From the NCBI GenBank assembly GCA_041685935.1, contig JAWLES010000007.1, forward strand, positions 1 to 30,173: a DNA stretch of 30,173 bases. Direction: 5' to 3'. Every line of letters starts with the position of its first letter. Position 1 is the first letter of the stretch. The notes under the pieces are model-generated. The model had not been told where the DNA came from and did no database searches. It was given only the letters and a program-made list of their open reading frames with translations. The position numbers and the translations under genes are program-made. The DNA comes from JAIPEK01 sp041685935 (lineage in GTDB: Bacteria; Desulfobacterota; Desulfobacteria; Desulfobacterales; Desulfobacteraceae). This document shows positions 24,384 through 30,173 of the stretch, in pieces.

Positions 24384-25499
24384 ATGCTGAAATTCGAAGT
24401 GCTGGAACAATCATCCGAATGCCGCGCAAGACGTGGGAGAATACAAACGGCAAGGGGGATGATCGAGACACCGGTTTTCATGCCGGTGGGCACCCTGGGT
24501 TCGGTGAAGTCTTTATGTGTACGGGACCTTGAAATGTGCGGCGCCCGGATTATTCTAGGCAACACGTATCACCTTTACCTGAGGCCGGGATGTGAGGTGA
24601 TCAGCCACATGAAAGGCCTGCATGAGTTTATCAGCTGGGACAGGCCTGTTCTCACGGATTCCGGCGGTTTCCAGTTCTTTTCCCTTGCAAGTCTTGCAAA
24701 ATTCACCGACGAAGGGGTGGATTTCCGATCCCACCTGGACGGGTCCCGCCATTTTTTCTCCCCTGAAAAGGCCCTTGACATTCAGATGACCCTGGGATCG
24801 GATATAATGATGTCCCTTGACTGGTGTATGGGCTATCCCGCCAGCCGGGGCGAGGCTGAGCAGGCGCTTGAAAAGACTACCATGTGGGCGGCAAGGGGGT
24901 ATGATCACTGGAAGAAGAACGGCTCGGTGAACAACCTGTTCGGCATTGTGCAGGGGGGAATGTACGCCGACCTCAGGGCCGAGTCCGCAAAACAGATCTC
25001 TGATATCGATTTTCCCGGATTCGCTGTGGGCGGTCTCAGCGTGGGAGAGCCCAAGGATGTGATGTACGAGATGGCTGACTGGACCGTGCCGCTGCTGGAT
25101 TACAAAAAACCGAGATATGTGATGGGGGTGGGCACCCCTGAAGACCTTGTGGAGCTTTCAGGCATGGGAGTTGACATGTTTGACTGCGTGATGCCTTCGC
25201 GCAACGCAAGAAACGGAAAACTCTTTACATCATGCGGCAGCATCAATATCGGGAACGAAAAATTCCGCATGGATGACCGCCCCGTGGATGAAGAATGCGG
25301 ATGCTATACATGCACCCGCTATTCCAGGGCTTATCTGCGCCATTTGTATAAAACGAGAGAACTGCTTGCATACCGGCTCAATACGTACCATAATATATAT
25401 TACTACCTTGAACTTATGACCCGAATACGGGATGCCGTGGAAAAAGATGCATACAACAGTTTTAAAAGGGAATTCTATTCAAAAAGGAGAGATGATTAA
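24384..25499 (+). CDS. tgt: tRNA-guanine transglycosylase
   Basis: 371 residues, the standard bacterial length. It replaces guanine-34 in Asn, Asp, His and Tyr tRNAs with preQ1. The base-binding Asp92 is in TDSGGFQFFSL; the likely nucleophile is Asp267 in GVDMFDCVMPSRNARNG. The zinc site is Cys305-x-Cys307-x2-Cys310 (CGCYTC) with His336 in TYHNIYYYLELM. It uses the preQ1 made by QueF (8985) and precedes QueA in the pathway, and queA is 34 bases upstream. The next gene's ATG abuts the tgt stop. Confidence 0.98.
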   Translation: MLKFEVLEQSSECRARRGRIQTARGMIETPVFMPVGTLGSVKSLCVRDLEMCGARIILGNTYHLYLRPGCEVISHMKGLHEFISWDRPVLTDSGGFQFFSLASLAKFTDEGVDFRSHLDGSRHFFSPEKALDIQMTLGSDIMMSLDWCMGYPASRGEAEQALEKTTMWAARGYDHWKKNGSVNNLFGIVQGGMYADLRAESAKQISDIDFPGFAVGGLSVGEPKDVMYEMADWTVPLLDYKKPRYVMGVGTPEDLVELSGMGVDMFDCVMPSRNARNGKLFTSCGSINIGNEKFRMDDRPVDEECGCYTCTRYSRAYLRHLYKTRELLAYRLNTYHNIYYYLELMTRIRDAVEKDAYNSFKREFYSKRRDD

Positions 25500-26678
25500 A
25501 TGACCATAGCTTCCGGCATTGCAGAGACCATTGAAAAATCCTCTTGGATCAGGAAAATGTTTGAAAAAGGGGCTGAACTCAAGGCGCGCCATGGTGCTGA
25601 GAATGTATTCGATTTCAGCATCGGCAACCCGAACCTCAATCCCCCGGTCGAGTTTCAGAAAGCCCTTGAAACCGTGGCTGCCGAAGTGGGGGAAGGGATT
25701 CACGGCTATATGCCCAATACTGGGTATCCGAACGTGCGCGCCGCTGTCGCGCAAACAGTGAAGCGCGAGCAGAAGGCCGACGTCGGTGCCGAGGACATTT
25801 GCATCACCTGCGGTGCTGCAGGCGGGCTGAACGTGATCATCAGGGCGCTTTTGAATCCCGGGGAGGAAATCCTCGTTACAAGGCCGTTTTTTGTGGAATA
25901 TACCTTTTACGCACAGAACCACGGCGGCTCCCTTAAAACAGTGCCTGCAGGGCCGGATTTTTCCCTGAACGTGGATGAAATCGAGAAAGCAGTTGATGAA
26001 AAAACACGGATCGTGCTGATCAACTCCCCGAACAACCCGACAGGAAGGGTGTATTCCGGGGATTCCCTGAAATCCCTGGGAGAGCTTCTGGAGAGAAAAA
26101 GCAGGGAATTCGGGTCAACCATATACCTTGTGGCGGACGAACCCTACCGCAAAATCGTGTATGACAACGTAAAAGTTCCGTCCATTTTTTCGTGCTACCC
26201 TGACGCCCTTATCACAACGTCCCATTCAAAGGACCTGTCACTTCCCGGTGAGCGCATAGGTTACGCGGCAGTAAACCCTGAAGCCGCACACCGGCAGAGT
26301 ATACAGCAGGCGCTTGCCCTTACAAACCGCATACTGGGATTCGTGAACGCGCCTGCTCTGATGCAGAGGGTGCTGCCACACATACAGACGGCAAGCGTGG
26401 ACATCGATGCTTACAAAAGAAAGCGCGACCTGTTGGCGGAGGGATTGAAAGATGCAGGGTTCGATTTCACCCTTCCTGAAGGGACATTTTACTTTTTCCC
26501 GAAGTCCCCGCTCAAGGATGATGTCAAATTCGTGGACATGCTGCAGGATGAACTGATCCTCGGGGTTCCGGGCAGCGGATTCGGAGGCCCCGGCTACTTC
26601 AGGCTCTCGTTCTGCGTGGATGATGCCACCATAGAGAATTCATTTGCCGCATTCAAACGGGTAATGGATCGGGTGTAA
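25500..26678 (+). CDS. PLP-dependent class I/II aminotransferase
   Basis: 392 residues. PLP-binding Lys244 is in SHSKDLSLPGERIGY, Asn179 in NSPNNPTG, Asp213 in VADEPYRK, and Arg252 is nearby. It is distinct from the aminotransferase at 12414: the N-terminus differs (DFSIGNPNLNPPVEFQ) and the tail is FFPKSPLKDDVKFVDML. The likely reaction is amino transfer from aspartate, glutamate or an aromatic acid; the substrate cannot be set by sequence. Its ATG immediately follows the tgt stop, and hypA starts 13 bases after it, so it is cotranscribed with the queuosine and Hyp genes. A queuosine link is not known for this family. Confidence 0.9.
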   Translation: MTIASGIAETIEKSSWIRKMFEKGAELKARHGAENVFDFSIGNPNLNPPVEFQKALETVAAEVGEGIHGYMPNTGYPNVRAAVAQTVKREQKADVGAEDICITCGAAGGLNVIIRALLNPGEEILVTRPFFVEYTFYAQNHGGSLKTVPAGPDFSLNVDEIEKAVDEKTRIVLINSPNNPTGRVYSGDSLKSLGELLERKSREFGSTIYLVADEPYRKIVYDNVKVPSIFSCYPDALITTSHSKDLSLPGERIGYAAVNPEAAHRQSIQQALALTNRILGFVNAPALMQRVLPHIQTASVDIDAYKRKRDLLAEGLKDAGFDFTLPEGTFYFFPKSPLKDDVKFVDMLQDELILGVPGSGFGGPGYFRLSFCVDDATIENSFAAFKRVMDRV

Positions 26679-26691
26679 AGGAGGAAGCCTT

Positions 26692-27042
26692 ATGCATGAA
26701 ATGGGGATCGCCCAGCAGATGGTGAATATTGCTCTTTCATCCATACCCGATGATATGGCTGATGCCAGGGTGGAAAAAATGCACCTTCGGATCGGGAAAC
26801 TGGCAGCGGTTGTGGAGCACAGCCTTAGATTCTGTTTCGAGATCATCACCAGGGATACACCCCTGGAGAATACCGAGCTTGTAATAGAGGAAGTTCCTGT
26901 AACCGCCCAATGCAAGGGGTGCGGCCACAAATGGGAAGTGGAAGGCCCGGTGTTCCGATGCCCTGCCTGTGAAACAGGAGAGGTGGAGATGCTTACCGGA
27001 AGGGAGCTTGAGATTCAATCACTTGAGGTTGAAGAGAATTAA
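26692..27042 (+). CDS. hypA: Hydrogenase maturation nickel chaperone HypA
   Basis: 116 residues. The conserved MHE start (His2, Glu3) binds nickel, and the zinc site is Cys74-x2-Cys77 with Cys90-x2-Cys93. HypA passes Ni to the [NiFe]-hydrogenase large subunit with HypB. A strong AAAGGAGG precedes the ATG. hypB follows after 21 bases. No hydrogenase structural gene and no hypC, D, E or F is in the window, so the rest of the system is elsewhere. Confidence 0.96.
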   Translation: MHEMGIAQQMVNIALSSIPDDMADARVEKMHLRIGKLAAVVEHSLRFCFEIITRDTPLENTELVIEEVPVTAQCKGCGHKWEVEGPVFRCPACETGEVEMLTGRELEIQSLEVEEN

Positions 27043-27063
27043 ACACAAATAAGGTCAAAGAAA

Positions 27064-27732
27064 ATGGAAATCAATATTCAGAAACGGGTGCTGGAAGCCA
27101 ATGAAAACGAGGCGGAACGGCTGAGGAAATACTTTGCCGAAAAAAAGGTTTTTGTGCTGAACATGATGAGTTCTCCGGGGTCGGGAAAAACCGAGACCCT
27201 GGTGAAAACGCTGGCAAGGCTGATGCCGGAGACCCGGACGGCTGTCATCGTGGGGGACATCTGCACCACGAATGACGCGGACAGACTCAAATCCACAGGA
27301 GCCGAGGTAACACAGATTAACACTGACCAGTTCGGAGGCGACTGTCACCTGGCAGCCCATCTCGTGGAACAGTGCGCCAGGGAGTTTGACCTGGATCAAA
27401 TCGACCTTCTGATCGTGGAAAATATAGGCAATCTCGTCTGCCCTGCGGAGTTCGACATCGGTGAGGATGCAAGGACTGTTGTTCTGAGCGTCACCGAGGG
27501 TGAGGATAAACCGCTCAAGTATCCTCTGATGTTCAGACTCGCCCAGAGCGCGATCCTGAACAAGACAGACCTTCTGGCCTATCTGGATTTTGACGCGGAT
27601 CTTGCGGTGAAGAACATCAGCGAGGTCAACCCGGAAATTCCGGTATTCAGGATCTCCGCCACAAAGGAGGAAGGGCTTGAACCGTGGGTTGAATGGCTCA
27701 GGGCGGAGGTGGCAGGAAAACTTGAACCGTAA
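27064..27732 (+). CDS. hypB: Hydrogenase nickel-incorporation GTPase HypB
   Basis: 222 residues, a SIMIBI-class GTPase that loads nickel via HypA. The P-loop is SSPGSGKTE (~36-44), and GDICTTNDADRL is the switch region. The metal-binding pair Cys-His occurs in GGDCHLAAHL with a third Cys in LVCPAEFDIGED, and NKTDLL is the base-recognition motif. It lacks the His-rich N-terminal storage tract and the N-terminal CxxCGC motif of some HypB proteins. It belongs to a tight run with hypA and a MEMO gene. Confidence 0.96.
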   Translation: MEINIQKRVLEANENEAERLRKYFAEKKVFVLNMMSSPGSGKTETLVKTLARLMPETRTAVIVGDICTTNDADRLKSTGAEVTQINTDQFGGDCHLAAHLVEQCAREFDLDQIDLLIVENIGNLVCPAEFDIGEDARTVVLSVTEGEDKPLKYPLMFRLAQSAILNKTDLLAYLDFDADLAVKNISEVNPEIPVFRISATKEEGLEPWVEWLRAEVAGKLEP

Positions 27733-27755
27733 GTTTCAACCGAAAGGAGGATGGC

Positions 27756-28610
27756 ATGAAACGAAAACGGGCTTCCTTTAAAGGTGCATGGTATCCTGCA
27801 TCCGCAGGAGAGTGTGAAACAAGCATTCAGGCGTTTTTAAAAGAGAAAGGCGGGCCGCTTAAAGGCAGGTTCGCCGGCGGGATCGTCCCCCATGCGGGAT
27901 GGGTCTTTTCCGGCTCCATAGCCTGCCGGGTGATAGCATCGCTTCAAACGGAGTCAAAAGTGGATGCAGTCATTATTTTCGGGGTGCATATGCGCCCGGA
28001 TTCAAGACCTTTTATCCTGTCGCAAGGATCCTGGGAAACACCGTTCGGGGACCTGGACGTGCAGGAGGAGCTTTCAGGGAAAATCATGGAGGAGCAGAGA
28101 ATCGAAAAACTCTCCCCCGGATATTTTCCGGATGAGAACACGATAGAACTCCAGCTTCCTTTTGTGAAATATTTTTTCGGGGATACCCCTATAGTGGCAA
28201 TGGGAGTTCCGCCCTCGGATGAAGCGGAAAGGATAGGAGAGGCGGCGTTTGATGCATCTGAAGCTCTGGGTTTGAAAACAGTGGTGATCGGTTCCACAGA
28301 CATGACCCATTACGGGGCGGCATTTGGTTTCACACCGGCCGGAAGCGGAGACAAGGCTTATAAATGGGTGAAAGAGGAAAATGACAGGGCCGCGGTCAGG
28401 GCATTGATGGAGATTGACCCTCGCAAGATTATCCGGGAAGGCCTTTCCAATCAGAATATGTGTTGTGCAGGGGCTGCAGCAGCCGCAGCTGCTGCAGCAA
28501 AAAAAGCCGGTGCCGGACGCGCGGTTGAGGTGGACTACTCAACCAGTTATGAAAAATCTCCAGGTGACAGCTTTGTGGGCTATTCCGGGGTACTGTTTTC
28601 CATGGACTGA
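27756..28610 (+). CDS. MEMO family protein (AmmeMemoRadiSam system protein B)
   Basis: 284 residues. The MEMO fold is an extradiol-dioxygenase-like metal-binding domain. Candidate ligands are His46 (VPHAGWVFSGS), His78 (GVHMRPDS), His185 in TDMTHYG and Cys236-Cys237 in NMCCAGA, matching the two His and Cys of human MEMO. A nine-alanine run follows the Cys pair. MEMO genes are usually found with an AMMECR1 and a radical-SAM gene, neither of which is in the window; the biochemical role remains unsettled. AAAGGAGG precedes the ATG at 23 bases after hypB. The 3' end overlaps gltX by 31 bases, tail to tail. Confidence 0.9.
   Translation: MKRKRASFKGAWYPASAGECETSIQAFLKEKGGPLKGRFAGGIVPHAGWVFSGSIACRVIASLQTESKVDAVIIFGVHMRPDSRPFILSQGSWETPFGDLDVQEELSGKIMEEQRIEKLSPGYFPDENTIELQLPFVKYFFGDTPIVAMGVPPSDEAERIGEAAFDASEALGLKTVVIGSTDMTHYGAAFGFTPAGSGDKAYKWVKEENDRAAVRALMEIDPRKIIREGLSNQNMCCAGAAAAAAAAAKKAGAGRAVEVDYSTSYEKSPGDSFVGYSGVLFSMD
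28473..28498. repeat. 26-base hairpin in the MEMO poly-alanine codons
   Basis: GCTGCAGCAGC and GCTGCTGCAGC are a perfect 11-base inverted repeat with a CGCA loop. It sits within nine alanine codons, so it may be a by-product of the amino-acid run, but the perfect pairing and GC content would give a stable RNA hairpin inside the CDS. Confidence 0.5.
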
Positions 28611-29998
28611 ATATGGTCCGCAGCAGCCTTTATTCTCTCCACGGTTTTCTCTTTTCCCAGTGCCAGGATCATTTCAAATATTCCCGGACTGACTGTTGTG
28701 CCGGTGAGGGCCACACGGACCGGCTGCGCTATTTTTCCGAATCCGAGTCCCGTCTCTTCCATAACCTGTTTGAAGGCATTCTCCAGCTCTTTTTCATTGA
28801 AAGCCTCAAGGGCTTCAATATAGCCTGCTGATTTTCTCAAAGGTTCCAGTGCTGCCGGTTTCAAAAACTTTTTTTCAGCCTTTTCTTCATACCCGATGGT
28901 GTCGGCATAGTAGAAAAGGGCTGCATCCGCCATTTCAGCGAGTGTTTTGCTCCTTGCCTGCAGGGTGGAAATCACTCCGCGGATGAAAGTATCGTTCTGC
29001 GCTGTAACTCCCCTTTCCGCAAGCAGGGGAATCAGGTGGCCGGCGATGGTTTCCGGATCCGCGCTCTGGATGTGTTTGGCGTTGGTATGGCTGAGCTTGT
29101 CCGTGTCGAACATGGATGGGGATTTCCCCAGGCTGTCCAGGGAGAACAGTTCGATCAGGTCGTCTCTTGTGAAAAATTCCCTGTCTCCGTGGGACCAGCC
29201 GAGCCTGACCAGGTAGTTGAGCATGGCGTCGGGCAGGTACCCCATTTTTCTGTATTCCCCGACCGACATGGCCCCGTGCCGTTTGCTCAATCTGGCCTTG
29301 TCCGGGCCGAGTACCATGGGAACATGTCCGAATACCGGAAGATCAGCGTTCAGTGCATTGTACAGGAGGATCTGTTTCGGTGTGTTTATAAGGTGGTCAT
29401 CCCCCCTTATTATGTGGTTGATGCCCATGGTCATGTCGTCAACCACCACAGCCAGGTTGTACATGGGTGTACCGTCACTGCGCTGGATTATGAAATCATC
29501 CATTTCCGAGTTCATGAACGAGGTTGGGCCCTTGACCACGTCTTCCACCACGGTTGCTCCGGTATCCGGCGTTCTCAGCCGGACAACGGTGTTTTCGCCG
29601 GCCGGAAGGCCCCGGTCCCGGCATTTTCCGTCATACATGGGTTTCTGACCTGCAGCTCTCGCTTTTTCCCGCATGGCTTCGACTTCTTCGGCCGTACAGT
29701 CGCAATGATATGCATGCCCGTTGTCAATGAGCTGCTGAATGCGGGTTTTGTAAATGTCATACCGTTCCGTCTGGTAATAAGGTCCTTCGTCCCAGTCGAT
29801 TCCCAGCCATTCAAGGGATTCGAGGATAGCGTCCACCGACTCTTTCGTGGATCTTGCCTCGTCAGTGTCCTCGATTCTGAGGATGAACCTGCCGTTGTTG
29901 GCCCTTGCATAGAGCCAGTTGAAAAGCGCGGTCCGGGCGCCTCCGATATGAAGAAACCCGGTGGGGCTCGGCGGAAAACGGGTAATAATCTGTTCCAT
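28580..29998 (-). CDS. gltX: Glutamyl-tRNA synthetase
   Basis: 472 residues, the usual length of bacterial GluRS. It charges tRNA(Glu), and possibly tRNA(Gln), with glutamate. The HIGH-type motif is HIGG (17-20) in SPTGFLHIGGARTALF, and the KMSKS-type motif is LSKR (237-240) in KARLSKRHGAMS. The N-terminal catalytic domain is followed by the helical anticodon-binding domain. The ATG is preceded by GGAG about seven bases upstream. Its 3' end overlaps the MEMO gene by 31 bases. Because gatB is in the window, a nondiscriminating GluRS feeding the transamidation route is plausible. Confidence 0.98.
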   Translation of the reverse strand: MEQIITRFPPSPTGFLHIGGARTALFNWLYARANNGRFILRIEDTDEARSTKESVDAILESLEWLGIDWDEGPYYQTERYDIYKTRIQQLIDNGHAYHCDCTAEEVEAMREKARAAGQKPMYDGKCRDRGLPAGENTVVRLRTPDTGATVVEDVVKGPTSFMNSEMDDFIIQRSDGTPMYNLAVVVDDMTMGINHIIRGDDHLINTPKQILLYNALNADLPVFGHVPMVLGPDKARLSKRHGAMSVGEYRKMGYLPDAMLNYLVRLGWSHGDREFFTRDDLIELFSLDSLGKSPSMFDTDKLSHTNAKHIQSADPETIAGHLIPLLAERGVTAQNDTFIRGVISTLQARSKTLAEMADAALFYYADTIGYEEKAEKKFLKPAALEPLRKSAGYIEALEAFNEKELENAFKQVMEETGLGFGKIAQPVRVALTGTTVSPGIFEMILALGKEKTVERIKAAADHIQSMENSTPE

Positions 29999-30173
29999 TA
30001 TATCTCCAGTATATGATTGTCTGTTTTGTCAATTTCATCCACAGGGTCGATAAAATACCACATAAATCTGTTTTAAACAATTGTTCCTGATAACCACATT
30101 ATTCCGGACATTGCCGGGCCTGATAACGGAGTTTATCTTTATGGAAGACGCCTGATTAATATTTTGCATCCGC
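29999..30173. other. Region upstream of gltX, no gene supported
   Basis: 175 A/T-rich bases to the window edge. They contain the gltX promoter candidate and SD. A minus-strand frame is open from the edge for about 44 codons, but it has no family likeness and stops near 30040, so I do not call it. Confidence 0.5.
30052..30080 (-). promoter_or_regulatory. Candidate promoter of gltX
   Basis: On the minus strand TTGTTT (30075-30080) and TATTTT (30052-30057) are 17 bases apart, about 54 bases before the gltX ATG. A nearer TTGACA exists but has no -10 at a workable distance. Confidence 0.4.

Noticed and set aside
29036..30016. 326-residue plus-strand ORF opposite gltX
   Set aside because: It lies almost wholly antisense to gltX, which has all expected motifs. 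No SD or family likeness; a mirror of gltX codon bias.
1..30173. CRISPR arrays, tRNA/rRNA genes, insertion sequences, prophage
   Set aside because: No direct repeat arrays, cloverleaf-like segments, transposase or phage genes were seen on reading; a covariance-model scan would be decisive for RNAs.

Overview
The window is about 50% G+C, has no mobile elements, and is packed with genes that have complete bacterial Shine-Dalgarno (SD) sites. The gene mix suggests a Gram-negative anaerobe, most likely a sulfate-reducing Desulfobacterota (Desulfobacterales-like). Pointers are a CoA-transferase fused to a GNAT acetyltransferase, HypA/HypB nickel chaperones for hydrogenase maturation, a MEMO-family protein, long-form HisG, GatB for indirect aminoacylation, and a stand-alone YcaO protein. 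The taxonomic call is inference from family recall, not from a search.

Layout. 1-2680 (+): the 3' part of a CoA-transferase/GNAT fusion, then a tRNA-dihydrouridine synthase. 2701-6598 (-): ElbB/DJ-1-like protein, and a two-gene unit of a DHA2-type MFS exporter followed by a YcaO protein. 6691-8961 (+): three overlapping genes, an unknown 129-residue protein, a DUF1848 protein with a C-terminal radical-SAM-like cysteine cluster, and DusB. 8985-9392 (-): queF. 9718-10443 (+): a low-complexity protein with a recombinase-like C-terminal segment. 10571-14833 (-): a six-gene run hisI-hisG-aminotransferase-engB-era-HNH. 15078-20744 (+): penicillin-binding protein 1A followed by a hybrid histidine kinase. 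20811-22899 (-): gatB and a secreted TolB-N-like protein with a TTG start. 23088-28610 (+): a seven-gene run DUF2065-queA-tgt-aminotransferase-hypA-hypB-MEMO. 28580-29998 (-): gltX, overlapping the MEMO gene tail to tail.

How the genes work together. Translation and tRNA maturation dominate: two dihydrouridine synthases, three queuosine genes (queF, queA, tgt), gatB, gltX, and the ribosome-assembly GTPases EngB and Era. Histidine biosynthesis (HisI, HisG) heads the operon carrying the GTPases. The envelope is represented by PBP1A plus a sensor kinase, the exporter and the TolB-N-like protein. Metal and cofactor handling is represented by HypA, HypB and MEMO.

No CRISPR array, tRNA, rRNA, insertion sequence or prophage was seen. 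I found no clear-cut new system. The best leads are the MFS-YcaO pair with no visible precursor peptide, the 129-residue/DUF1848/DusB overlap cassette, the recombinase-like 241-residue protein with a long inverted repeat at its 3' side, and the linkage of queuosine genes to hypA-hypB-MEMO.
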